Shown here: positions 21,182 through 34,200 of the stretch, piece by piece
Position numbering within the stretch: position 1 is the first letter of the stretch
Layout: every line of letters begins with the position of its first letter
Made by a program: the position numbers and the translations under genes
Notes under the pieces: model-generated
Told to the model about the DNA's origin: nothing
The model's database searches: none
The model's input: only the letters and a program-made list of their open reading frames with translations
Origin: Rosa chinensis
Taxonomy: Eukaryota > Streptophyta > Magnoliopsida > Rosales > Rosaceae
NCBI RefSeq assembly: GCF_002994745.2
Contig: NC_037091.1
Span: forward strand, 10,292,501 to 10,356,500
Reading direction: 5' to 3'
DNA: 64,000 nt

Positions 21182-21915
21182 AATTATCTCCATTTAATAT
21201 CCAAGGAATTAATGATAAACATGTTTTGAGATTAATAGATATCCACGTGACTCACCAATTTGAACACCAACTACTTTTATATAATTTCTTTAACGATATA
21301 ATGACTTTATAATGTTGTTTTTGAAAAGATAATGACTTTATATTTGCTAGGACATATAAGCTAATCTAGAAAAGTAAGGAAACATATGTGCTGTGGTGCT
21401 CTCCCCCCCCCCCCCCCCCCCCCCCCCAAAATCCCCGGTCCAATCTTCCAAAGGAGCTTTGCCGCTGATCTGAAAACTCCTCCATGTATAGCCCCATCAA
21501 CGTTCTTCAATTCTACAGCGCTCCTAATGACGTTCTTCTTGCCCTCCTCCTCTTCCTCCCCTAAAGTTCTCTTCCCCCGATCCCGTCAACCGCGAAACCA
21601 AAAGCTAAAGTCTACTCTTCCAAAGCACAACCATCGATCTTCGTTGCTTTGATCAAGTCAGAGGATTGGGTTTTTAGTTGAGAGAATGAATCTTCATTGT
21701 TGAGTTTTGACAAGGACTAAAAGAAAAAAAAAAGGAAGCGCGTAGTCGACCAGCGCCCAGTGCCGAGGCAAACCCGCCCAGGCCTCCTAGGCTTCCCCTA
21801 ACTCGACTAGGCGGTCAAATTTCAGCCCAATGCCTAGCTCAATTGACTAGGTGAAAATCCGAACGACTTTGAGGCGCCTAGTGCCTAGGCACCGCCTAGG
21901 CCGTTTTTTAGAACC
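20858..21915. mobile_element. Non-autonomous inverted-repeat DNA element in copia RNase H
   Basis: The ends are inverted: GGTTCTAAAAAA(C/A)GCTAGGCG at the left (20858, duplicated at 21026) and GCCGTTTTTTAGAACC at the right. It is rich in CTAGGCG motifs, has no ORF of interest, and contains a 25-base C run. It interrupts copia sequence (…CTTCGAG… on both sides). I could not define a target duplication, so the superfamily is unassigned. Confidence 0.65.
21403..21427. repeat. Poly-C run of 25
   Basis: An uninterrupted run of 25 C inside the inverted-repeat element. It is unusually long for a plant genome and prone to length error in sequencing. Confidence 0.9.
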
Positions 21916-23808
21916 ATGTCTTCGAGAGATCAAACATGTAGACATCATGCCTCCCCCTGATGTCAACATCTCCCCCTGATTGTTACAATCATGGGAGTTC
22001 GGATAACTTTCTCAATCCGATGCTCTTCACATGTTTCTCGAAAGTGGATTTAGGTAACGATATAGTAGATAAGTCCGCTACATTATCTTCTGATTGGATT
22101 TGATTCACTTCAACCTTTAGAAGTGTATGTTATTGCTGATAATAAAAGAACTTAAGCAATATATGCTTCACGTTTGTCGCCTTTGATGAAACCTAACTTC
22201 ATTTGTTCGATACAAGCTGCATTATCCTTATAAATGCATGTAGGATTATCTATGGTAGACTTCAAACCACAAGTACCTCGAATATGTCTAACTGCAGACC
22301 TTAGCCATATGCATTCATGCTCGGCTTCATGTAAAGCAATAATCTCTGCATGATTCGAGGAAGTAGCGACAAATGTCTACTTTATAGACCTCCAAGATAT
22401 CGCGATGCATCCCATAGTAAAGACATAACCCGTTTGGGAGCGACATTTGTGAGGGTCAGAGAGATACCTTGCATTAGCAAAAACCCATCAAAACATCACC
22501 ATCGTTTTGACGGAGGGAGGGAGGACACTAGCCACCCTTGGTGGTGGTGGTAGCGATAGTGACGACGGCCATTAAGCCTATGGAGTCTGATTCCATCTTG
22601 TTGTCCATTCTTTTCTCTTTGTAGGGATAAAACAAGCCCATATCTATCGCACCCTTTAAGTATCGAAAGCTTGTCTTTACACCATTTCAATGACATCGCA
22701 TTGGCATGGCTACATCTGGCCAACAAGTTCATAATAAATGAGGTGTCCGGTCTTGTATTGTGTTAAGTACAATAATGCGCCTATTGTACTTAGGTAAGGC
22801 ACTTTAACACATCTTCGTCATCATCCCTGAGACAAAACGTATCCCTCTTAGGGTCAAGACTACAGACGGCCATGGGACTGCATCTTGACTTTATCAAAAT
22901 GCTAAAGCATTCATTGACATGGTAGACAAGTTTTAAATCTAGACAAAACTGTGTTCTCCCAAGGTCCTTCATCTCAAAATCGGATTTTAGGTGTTCAGCT
23001 GTTTCCCTTAACTCTCAAGGGTTCTAATTATGTTTATCAACATAAACCGCAATAATTGCAAATCTGGAACTTGTCATGGAAATGCACGGGCATTTCATAT
23101 CCCTTCCCAATCAAGTAGTCACTTAGTGAGTATTTCAACCTCATTACAAATGCGCTCCGTGGTCTAGATGAAGTCCACAAGAACCTTCATTATATTCTGT
23201 ATCTAGATCCCCGTAAAGATATGTAGTGACCGCATTCTTAAGCTGCATGTTTAGTTATTTGAAAACTACCAAACTGACAAGGTATTAGAGTGCAATGACA
23301 TCCATTACGAGATAATATGTCTTCTCGTAGTTGATTCTAGGGTGTTTTGTGAGAAGCCTTGCCCCATAAGACGAGATTACCATCTCTTTTTCTCATCACG
23401 CTATCTAACGAAGACCTATTAATGACAACAAGTTTTATGTTAAGAGGTGTTGGCATCTCAGACCCGAAATCTTTCCTCTTCGTTAGTGAATCCAATTCAT
23501 CCTGGATCGTATCTTTCCATTTAGGCCAATTTTCTCTACATTGGCATTCTTCAACGGAGTAAGGTTTGATGTCATTAATCTCAATAATCTCACGTCCTCA
23601 TGTACACTAGTGTAGTTTGTAGAGAGCTCTATATTCTCAAGAATTGATTCTAACATTTAGGCATCCCCCAACGATGTCTCTTGGACATAACCACAATTTA
23701 GAATATTCTCATGAGACGGATTTTGAGTATCAATGATCAATGGATCAAGTTGTGCCAAACTCGCTCTCTTCCTAGGGCAAGAATCCATCGAACCTATGGG
23801 TGCTCTCT
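21916..23808 (-). pseudogene. Copia reverse transcriptase and RNase H, degraded
   Basis: Minus-strand frames, broken many times, give typical copia pieces. The RNase H end (about 22200-22360) encodes the conserved segment around 'EIIALHEA' and 'RHIRGTCGLKS'. Further right comes reverse transcriptase, and the inter-domain linker with SMDSCPRKRASLAQLDPLI lies at about 23700-23800. No long ORF survives. The solo LTR at 23809 separates this part from the integrase side. Confidence 0.75.
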
Positions 23809-26578
23809 TGTGATGCCCCGGAAATTCGTAATTATTTTCCGAGGAATTTCCAGAATCTAATTTATGGTTGTTGGACGGTTTCGTGGCTCGTGGAAGGAGC
23901 GGAAGTGTTTCGGACGAAATTCTATTTGAAAAGTGTGACTTTAGGGGTGGCGCGAAGGTTGACTTTTTATTCGTTGGGATTCTCCGAAAACTTCCTTCAC
24001 GAAAGTTGTAGAGCGCATCGATACGAGTTCGTGGACATGTGGAACGCAAGAATCGGAGTTCGTATGAGAAAGTTATTGCCATTGGAAGGAATTTCCATTT
24101 TGGTATAAATAGAAGTTTCCCGAAGGAGAAACTTACTATTTTCATTTGTTTCCTTTTCCGGAATACCAATTTTCCTTTCTCTCTCTTCTCTCTCGGCTGC
24201 TACCTTCAGAAACGAAATTTTCCTTCTGACCCGACCCGAACCCGGCGATCCGACCCGGTCGGAACTTGCATCTCCGGCGACCTCTTCCGGTGAAATGAGC
24301 CCAGATCAGTTCGCCTCCTTGCTCCGGTCGTCTCTGTGGTGGTCTCTAGCAGCGATTCTCTTTCACGGCGGCACTGCAAGGCGGCACAGGTTGTGGAAAT
24401 CGGACCCGACCGGAAATCGTAGCTCCGGCGACGGCACGGCTTCAAGTTTCCTTCCTTGGCTTCGTGGGGGTCGTCTGAGTCGATCTATGGTGTTTGTTTC
24501 GATCGATTTACGTGGAAATCGGTTCAACTCAGTTGGGATTACTGTTCACGGCTTGTGAGGTAGTTTTCGACCCTTTGTGCTTGTTTTCTGACTTCGAGCT
24601 AGTTAGGAAAGTTCACAAGCATGCTTAGATGAAGAACTTTGATGTTGGGAGTTTTGTGAAATATTGAGTTTTGGCCGGCGGCGGTGCGCCACCGCCTGTG
24701 GCGGCGTTCCGGCGGTGTTCCGGCCATGTATGGGACTGTTTCTGGTATTATATGTCTTCTACTCGTCGATACGAGCGTTTCGATATATAATATGCAAATT
24801 TTGGAGTTCATATGGAATTGTTATGATTTTTGCAGTTTCATACCGATTGATTTATTCTATCCGTGAGGATTTGAGCGTCCGATCGACTTGTGGTTTGGCC
24901 ACATCGATCGTGGACGTATTCCGGAGACTTTGGGAGGTCTCGGATGTGGTTTCGCCTCGATTGGCGCCACTTTGGGGATTTTAGTTCAAAACAGGGGTTT
25001 CGGACTTAAATCGTTTGTGAATTATTACTAAGTGGAAACCGATTGTGATTAGGTACTTGACGAAGTATTTGGACGAGTTGTTGGTGATAGTTTTGGTTCG
25101 GTTCTGTATTGAAGACGCAGCAGGAGTTCGAGGTGAGTAATCTCACGAAGTTCATTCACGAACAGGTTGACCTTATTGTTTTGAGAGTTATTTAGTTAAC
25201 TGCAAACTATTGTTGGTATTAGTGGCCTTCCTGAGTGAATGACCACTTATATATATATTTACGTGGAATATGTATATTCTTGTGGGTTGATGAGTGAATT
25301 GAAGCAATAGGTATTGATGGGTTTCATTCTATTGTTTGGGGGCTTGACTTTTCGGGAAACATTTTGTGGGAATTGGGAATTTCTATTGTTTTGAAAAGTG
25401 TCAAGATTTGGTGTGAGTTGCTTTGATGTGATTTGAATGTTTTGATCTAACGACCGGGGGTCGGAAGATCTGAGAGTCACAGGTTGTGATTTCTCCTTTT
25501 GGTTTGATTTAATGTTTTGATCTGATGACCGGGGAGGTCTGATGATTGGAGGTCACGGGGTGACATCTCCTTTTGTGTGAGTTGAGTAACTTTTGGGTCC
25601 TGAGTGACCATTTTGAAAGGTTTTGATCTGACGACCTGGGAGGTATGAGGATTTGGGGTTGCTGGGAGTAACCTCAGGCATATATATCGGGACTTCACGC
25701 CTTTGGCCGGGTTTGTGGATACGATCAGTTAGAGCTCTAGTCTGTTGCCATAGTACATCATGGGGGGTTGCGGGGAGCTATCTGATGCTCATGAGTACGT
25801 GTTTTTAAAAGGGAGTTTCGGGGATTCTTTCTTTTAAATGTCCTGGGAGGACTTGTTTATCATATTTAATTGTCAGAGTCTCAATTATTATGATTTTGTC
25901 ACGGGGTGACTTGTGTTGATTTGAGAATGTGTTTTAAAAGGGAGTTTCGGGGATTCTTTCTTTTAAATGTCCTGGGAGGACTTGTTTATCATATTTAATT
26001 GTCAGAGTTTCAATTTATATGATTTGGTCACGGTGTGACCTTTATTGTTTCTTTTGGGAAAAGAATGTGCTGTTTTGGGAAAACATGGTGTGTGTTCCTT
26101 TTTACGAGTTGATGGGTTTCCTCGTTAGGCGAGTTGTGCATGTGTGGTTTTGAGTTACTCATACGGGCTTGCAAAAGCTTACCGGGTTTGTTGTGTGGCA
26201 ACCCGGTACACCATTCAAACGGTGTAGGGGTTAATCCTGCAGGTTAGGAAAATCGAGGTTGAGGCAGCGAGCTAGCAGCTTTACAGTAGGAAGCCACCTT
26301 TGTGACTTTACTTTTGATAAGGACTTCCGTTGTATAGTTACTCTGAGTAGCCTTTACGTTTTATTTTGTTGTTGACAATTTAATTCGTAAGCTTGTGTAA
26401 TATATAACTCTTTGGATGCGAGTGTATATTAACTTTGAGGGTTCAGGACATCAATATGTGTGTAAGTTTAAGGGAAAAAGATTTCAGGTATTTTGTATTG
26501 ATGACTGGACGTTCACGCATATATAATTATGGGGTTATATATATCGATTTTCATGTGTGTAAAATCAGGGGTGTGACA
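23809..26578 (+). mobile_element. Solo LTR, 2770 bp, Ty3/gypsy-like
   Basis: It starts TGTGATGCCCCGG and ends GGGGTGTGACA, with the target duplication TCTCT at 23804-23808 and 26579-26583. There is no internal region, so it is a solo LTR left by LTR-LTR recombination. Its ORFs have no known domain. It contains a 129-bp tandem duplication (25807 and 25936) and three related 'TTTTGATCTGA(C/T)GACC' blocks near 25440-25640. The LTR at 62171-64000 is the same family in the opposite orientation. Confidence 0.92.
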
Positions 26579-26583
26579 TCTCT

Positions 26584-27032
26584 AGCTGAACCCACAGCCT
26601 GTGACGCTAGTCATGCCACCTTGTGGCGTCACCATGCTACAAATTCATGGCGGCGGCGCCGTGCCAAACTCCTTTGGCTGATGCCATGTCCTCTTGAGGA
26701 GACAACAATCCTTGCAGGCACGTTTGCAGCAGGTATATGTGATCTCGTCACTTTAGCGATATTAGAAAACGCGTCAGGCATCGAATTTGCTACATTCTGA
26801 AGATCGAGAATTCTCTGCACTTCTTGTGTGCAGTTCGGGGATCAAGATGAGACAAAGTGGGGGCAGACCACGACAATTCCCGTCGTTTTTGTTGAACATT
26901 CTTGTTCTTGTCTCCCCCTAACAACGGAAAGACTATCTAATCAAAGTGACAATCCGCAATTCTAGCGGTAAAGAGATCGCCTGTCAAGGGTTCTATATAG
27001 CAGACTTATAGCTAGAGGTGTATATCCAACAC

Positions 27033-27066
<34 letters not shown>

Positions 27067-28203
27067 GCATTCGTCGCAATGACCCATTTTGATGCGCTGT
27101 GGTGGCGCGATTGGCATATAAACCACGCACTCAAATATGTGAAAGTACGAGATATTAGACTCGCACCCAGTCACTAGTTGTAATGCAAATAAAAGTTGAG
27201 TGGCGATGGGTCGTAGAATAAATTAGCATAACTGCATGCGATATTGCATAACCCCAAGCGGAAATGTTGTTGCGCATCACCAATGTCCGGACTACCATCG
27301 TAGTCGTTTAATGGTGGCTTTTCTGCGATACCATTTGGGTGTGTATGAAAATATGATGCCTAATATCAATCCCCAATGATATGCAATAATTAGCGAATTT
27401 TTTTTTATGTAAACTCTCTAGCATTATCAAGTCAAATTGACTGAATGGGATGATTCAGGTAGTGAGCCCGTAGCCATATGATTTAGGAGAGGAGTTTATC
27501 ATAAGCAGCATTACGTGTGGACGGTAGAGCGACAAATGACCGGCATGTCTATGTGTCAACCAACACACCATAAAGCATCTAAACAGTCCGTAAGTTGGTT
27601 GAAGTGGTCCACATAATCTCCTTGGATTCTATGTAAGAATGGAATAATTTCTTAGTGTCCTTTGCATAGGATGGTCTCGATCCTACTCTTTAGGCTTTAC
27701 AGATTAAAAGATGGGCCTTATAATCAATCAGTGAAGATTTTGGTTGAGCCACAATGTCACAATTGACTTTGAGAAGTAGAGAGAGGAGTTAAATTAGGGT
27801 TCTTGGTGTCAAACCCAAGTGATGACAGCAGGGGGTAGGCAGTGCCTGTCATTGGTGGCCAGTCTAGCATGGTGGCAGCGCCGTGGGGCGCATGGGCTTG
27901 CCATGCTTCTCCTCGAATCAATTTTTGATTCTTACTTCTCTTCGTTCTGAAGAATGGATGTTTATGTGAAGTCTTTAACATACGGATCATCATGTCACAA
28001 CCTGGGCGTCCCAAATGGTCATGCCAAAGCCTATATGTGTCGGTATCTCAAAGGCCATCTCTTATGACATCATTGGCCTTAATTACTCAAATAGTGGTTA
28101 CATATAACCTACTAGAGTGACACATAAGCTTCTCTAATACTCGTTTTCATCCGTAGTCATTAGAGGTAATGCAAAGGAACTTATGTCTATTCTCACTATA
28201 TGT
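26584..28203 (-). pseudogene. Copia integrase side of pol, degraded
   Basis: Minus-strand frames include SHIPAANVPARI (near 26730), just before the RT domain in copia, and then VYMPIAPPQRIKMG (near 27090-27130), the C-terminal side of integrase. Many stops and shifts are present. An (AT)n run at 27035-27060 sits inside. The part from 27200 to 28203 is core-integrase-like but too decayed to delimit. Confidence 0.65.
27035..27060. repeat. (AT)n microsatellite
   Basis: 13 AT units within the degraded copia pol. Confidence 0.9.
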
Positions 28204-28206
28204 TTT

Positions 28207-31200
28207 CACTACACCAAAAACCTTAACAGACAATGGGACAAAACTGTTGTGTAATTTGGAGGGCCATTGTTATAGACCGAGCTGTTGTCTGTTGAAAATT
28301 CAGACAATGGTGGAACACAGTTATCTAAGAAATACACAGCAGTTGAGGCGTTGTCTTCAGACAACAGTGCCAGTTTTCAAGCTGTTGTATGTTAAGCTTG
28401 TCAGACAACATATTTTTATTTTGTCCGTTATCTGATTGATCTTCAAACTCCAGTTCTTGGACTATATCTGTTGTATGATTAACTTTTGGGACAATAGAGT
28501 TTAATTGGTTTTATTGTGTGATTAACTTTTAGGACAACAGAGTTCAATTAATTATGTTGCCTGAGTATAAATTAGATGACACTGATTTGTTAAAAACCGA
28601 TGTGTGATATGATTGGTTGGAATGCGTTTTTGTCCCATTTTTGGCCATTCAGACAACAGGCAGTTGTCATTATATCTAATCTGTTGTGTGATCATTTGAA
28701 CATCCCATTCCTAAATTAGATTGTGCATTCATTTGGTCTATTTACCAAATGAACAGTACTTTATCAAATACAAACATTGCAAACCATCAAATGATTAATC
28801 TAACCAATACTTTAAACTTCAAAAGCAAAAGGGGTGCATTTCTCAATCATTGAAGCCAACATTTTAAACAAGAAAAGCATTCTAGTGCATACCCATCTAC
28901 TTGGGATATCAAAAAGCTTATACACATATATATTGTTCCAAAATATGCCACACATGATGCATGACAATGTACCAGCAAAGAAGCACAAAAAAGATGCTTT
29001 CCTTATAGAAAATGTACCAACAACATGCGTGCTACTTCATGACTCATGCACATGTGTTGACAACAAACTTCCCCAACTCATTTCGCACTTGATCAATATC
29101 TGCTTGGGTGTATTGGCTGTTGCCTCTCCTCTCCCACTGAAATCAGTTTATTATATCAAAAGGATTAGTTAATCATTTTAGTGAATGAGGTATGGATATA
29201 ATAACAATCTAACATTTCCCAAATCAAACTCACAAAATTCTCCCACCCCTAACTTATATTCATAGGACCTCCTATCAGTAAGCATCCATGACCTATCCAT
29301 CTACATTAAACAAAAAACAACAAATCAAAACTAAGTCATCGAGCAACAAAACCCCAATGACATATCCTTCATGCATTCACTAAGTTCCATGAACTCTACC
29401 AATTCAAACTCTTGTACTCTTAACAAAAACAGCAATTTATTTACATATATACATGCTCCAATATCAGGCAATGATAAAAAAATCGACATATATTCAGGCT
29501 AAGCAAATTCAATAACAAGGATAAAACAGAATAGCATAATATATAAAGAAAAACAAATACAATATGCATTTAGGGTAAGAAACTCCAATAACAAGACAGA
29601 ATAGTATATCACAATATATAAAGAAAAACATATCGATATACATTTAGGCTAAGCAAATCCAAAAAAAAAAAAAAAAGTAGGTCCATTAACAAACATAGAT
29701 CATATTCTCCATTGGGAAATGCTATGATAAAACAGCATCCAAACAATTCTCCAATAAGAACATCAACTGCAGATGTAGTATATATGAACCAAACCAGTGC
29801 TACACATTTCACCTAAACAAATCCAATGATACCATGATATATGAAGCATAGCACAAAAGATTTCAACAAGTTAAAGCTTCAAAACAAATTTAATAGCAGT
29901 TGACAAATTCAACAATCAAGCTCATAATACTCACCAATCTAGCTCCAGCAATGAATACCAACAATACCAGTGAAGCTCACTGCACCAATCAAACTCACTC
30001 TATCGCTTCTTCCAACTTCGCCGGATATGCCTTAATTGTGGGGCTGCTGAGAATAATAAACAAGGTCATCAGATTTAAACCAAACCTCAACAAGTCTTAG
30101 CTTCCATAATGCACGACTAGACAAGGCCCAAATGAAATTTGTTCAATAAAACCACCAGCGCTAAATGCAAGCTTACTACTCAAAGGCCATAGTTTTTTCC
30201 AAACCTATTGGCATTCTTGAATCAAGACTAGAATCGCTTGCTTTCGAAGCTTGTAGAACATGTTTTGTTAAATGCTGGCAATTCTAAATATTAGTAGTGT
30301 TGGTAAGTCATAGTTTGTTTGAATGAGGACTTTGATTTTGCTTTCTTATACTATCAAAAATTCAGCTTCCTTCCTGAAGATACAATAATAAACATCAAAA
30401 CTTTATATCATCAAATAGTTATTTTCTATACCTTGCCACTGTCAGATTCATGCATAACTCATTACAAATACATTTGAGACCGGACCACCGAATGATATAT
30501 CCTCTAGAACATAGTTCAGTGTACATAGATATACAATATTAACTTACAATTTTGTTGAACTTGTCAATTGTTGCCAATGGTATTGTGCCAAGTGGAACTT
30601 GTCAATTATTCATAGTTCCCTCACTCTGAAATTTAAAAAAAAAGAAAAAAGGAAGCATATAAAACAAGTTATGGTGACAAAATGGAAATGATTGGGAAAT
30701 CACATGCACACAACCACCAACGTCATTATATTCAAGGTCTAATAAATAATATATATGTGTGTGTGTGAGTTACATAATCTCTATTCCACCTTACCATAGA
30801 CCTGTTAAGTTGGAACAGTTTTCTCAAGCATAAGGGATACAAGTAATAGTATAGGGATTTAAGAAAAGTCGTCGAACCCGCGAGGATTGGATTTCTTTCA
30901 CTAGCTAAGGTGTGAACCTAAGGAGAGCTAGAATATGCAAATGTATAATCACAAACCTAAATTCACAAGGAAATCTAGGCTCATGGTAAGTATGTGCAAG
31001 ATGGAGTAGTGATTTGATTTTGGTTTTTGAAGATAGTTTTGAATTAAAAACAACTAGATGCTCAAATGTAAACTAAATTACTCTAAACTAAACTAGTGAT
31101 CAAATGGATGAAAGTTAGGATTTAGATTGTCTACCACTAACCTCCCTTGCAAGTATTGACGCATTTCTATATGCATGATGCTAAATTAGTTAAACAATTT

Positions 31201-34200
31201 CTCTCCTTGCATCCCTCTCAGATATGACAAGGACATGCTCCTTTTGTGATATCAAGCAACCCATCTCGGGTGTAGTACTTAACTACTTAAGTCATACATT
31301 TCAATCCGGTTAGGTATCTAGTGCATTACCTTAGTGCATAAAGTTTGGAGATGAAGAAATCATGCAAACCAACCAAGCTTATCTCTAAGTGATTATAATT
31401 CACAACCCCTACATGCGCACCTAGTGTGCTTTCATGCTTTAACATTCAAAAGTTACCAATCTCTAAACATTATATCATGATATGGCAAACACACATACTC
31501 AAAGTGGTAAGGTCTAAGCATATGCATTCAACTCTTGAACTAGCATGCAGACATGTTAAAGAAAATTGAATCACATCATATTATAGCATCAATCCATACA
31601 AGATTGGCTAGGGCTTTCAACCCTAGCCCCAAAAAAGTAACTACTCACTCATAATTATACAAATTAACATCAAATTTATAATATACATCAAAATAAATTA
31701 AAGAGTTAATGAAAGAATTAACTAGTTGAAGCTTGACAAATTGATGACTAGCTCCTCCATGATTTTCCTCCTTCAATGCCCTTAGATTCTCCTTGATGGT
31801 GGAATGAATGGATTATAAACTTGTTGATGTTGATGATGAATGGAATGGTGATGAAGATATGATGCTTCTTTCGCTAATTTTGAGTGGTAGTGATGGAGTT
31901 TATGGTGGTGGTGATAGATTTTATGGTGGTGGAAGATGGTAGTTGTGGTGGTGGTGATGGAGGAGATGGAGTAGTAAGGGGAGATAAATATTATGAGTTT
32001 GGATTTTGGGAGGTGGAGATTGAGGTTTTGTTGTGGAGATAGAGAGAAAAAAGATGTAATGGGGTGGAATTGGTGATGCCTTAAGAGTGTGATGAAGTGA
32101 TGCTTATATAGAGAAGAGAGAGAGGAGTAAAATGATGAAGGGAAGCAAAAGGGAGCAGCTTAAGCATTGTAAGAAGCATTGAGGTGGAGTATGAGAGTGG
32201 TAATAGATCCTAAAAACAAGGGAAAAGAGTATGGAAGAGATGGAGTGAAAAGAGGGAAGTAATGATGAGCTATTAGAGTGTAGAGTAGAAAAATATGGTT
32301 AAAGGAGATGACAGGAGCAGCTGCTCTCTTTGTTGTCCATGAGAAACATGAAAATGAAGAGTGTTGGAGTGGTTATGGCTCACCAAAGTCAAGGTGACAA
32401 GCATGGGAGAGAAAGTGTGCAAGGGATGCCTATTATCCACAAGATAAAATGATGGATTAATCTTGCCATAGTCTTGTAGGATTCTTCTAGGGATCTCCTT
32501 GATAATTTCAGCATCATAAACCTTCCAAAAATGCACAAGAAATCCGGCCAAAGAAGATTCTAGGCCAAACTGCCATGTTTTGACTTTGTTTTTTGCTTAT
32601 GAAGCTTCCTTCAATTGAATCTCCACTGAGACTTCAGAATTTGCCTTTGACTTCTTCATACCAAATGTTCCTTGATAAGTGTAGATCATCCTAGTAAAAT
32701 TTTAGAGTTTAGTTCATCGTGGTTTGACCTCAAATGCTACCGGAATCTGTACAGGTCCGGTTTTGCCGGTTTTTCATCTTTTCTTCAGAAACTTAGACCG
32801 ATCTTTTGAAGGCCTTACACTCTAAAATAACTCTTGAACTCTTCATAAGAAATGATCCTTAGGATGTCTAGAATGGATCTAGAAAGTTTAAACTCATTTG
32901 GAGTTCGTTTGATCAAGTTTCCGCCCCTTCATTCTTGTCTAGCTTGCTTTCTCCTAGCCGGAGTATAAAAATGTGCTAAGGTTGACTTTTTAGTGCATTT
33001 CCATGCTTCTCCATAATTTCCTAGAATGATAAGGAAAATAAATATATAAAAATAAACACAAACGTTAAGTAAAAGTACAAGATTAGGAGAATAATGGAAT
33101 TGGATTAGTCAACATTAAATTGAACTTTAGAACAAGTAATTTCCATGTTTTAGGGCACAAATATGTATATGAATTATGATCCAACAACATGGTACTATCT
33201 ATAAACTAAATGATAACTATTGAATACACAACAAACCAAATCACGTAGATGCTGAAGCCATTAGCAAAACTCAGTTCATTATGTAACAACAAAAAAACAT
33301 AATCATGAAACAATAGAGTATGAAAAAAAAAAAAAAAAAACTCTTTTTGAAAACCCCAATTCAGTAAAAATTGAAAATTGGGTTGTTTCAGACCCACTAT
33401 ATAAAATAATCAAATCCAAATTTTCCTCAAATTCACACAACACAACTAAATGAATGCTTCTAGATGTATTCAGAACATGAAACAATTCTCAGAAGCCTAA
33501 TCAAGTGAGTTTACATAGCCAAAGATGAAACATTCAAAAACATGCAGCAACAGGCATCAATTTCAAATGCAGCAGGACGGTGGTAAAGGTGAACAAATAT
33601 GAAATGTCAACAATGGAATTCCAAAAGTACGAAGCAAGAAAAACAAAAAAGAGAGAGAAAGAGAAGAAATTTAGTTCTCTTTTAAGAATCTTAAATGAGC
33701 AGAGACAGAGCAAAAAATCACAAACCTATTGGAAGCCTTAAAATTGAAGCAAAGATTACTACAGGACAAAGTCTGCCAAGATAGACAAATACTCTATTAA
33801 AGGTCTAACATGCTTCCTAAAAGATATCACAATAGATATAGAACTCCGAGTTTCAAGCATTACCTTGATCGATCCTTTCCTTGATAAGTAAACAGACCAA
33901 CTTAATTGAAACATAGTCCCTTGAAATAAAAAAATAATAATAATAATACTAATAAAAAGGAAATTTAAGCACCTTAATCAAAACAGTCTCATTACACCCA
34001 CAAAAAACTTGTACAGAAAAATTGAATCTTTTAAATGCTGTTTGAAGAAACACAAACCAAAGCCTCTATTTTTTCCATGAATTTACAATCAATTTACTGC
34101 ACAGAATATACATCTTCAATCAAGTCAAAGGCATAAAGAACACTGAATCTGCCAAGCCTAAACTAAATTCACTTTCTGGGGTCTAACAATATCATGAAAA

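Noticed and set aside
23657..24169. 170-residue minus-strand ORF
   Set aside because: It joins copia linker sequence to the start of the solo LTR across an insertion border, so it is a chance fusion.
24295..24558. ORF in a GC-rich segment
   Set aside because: It lies inside the 2.77-kb solo LTR; no domain or splice context.
26962..27174. ORF with an isoleucine-tyrosine run
   Set aside because: Translation of an (AT)n microsatellite in degraded copia pol.
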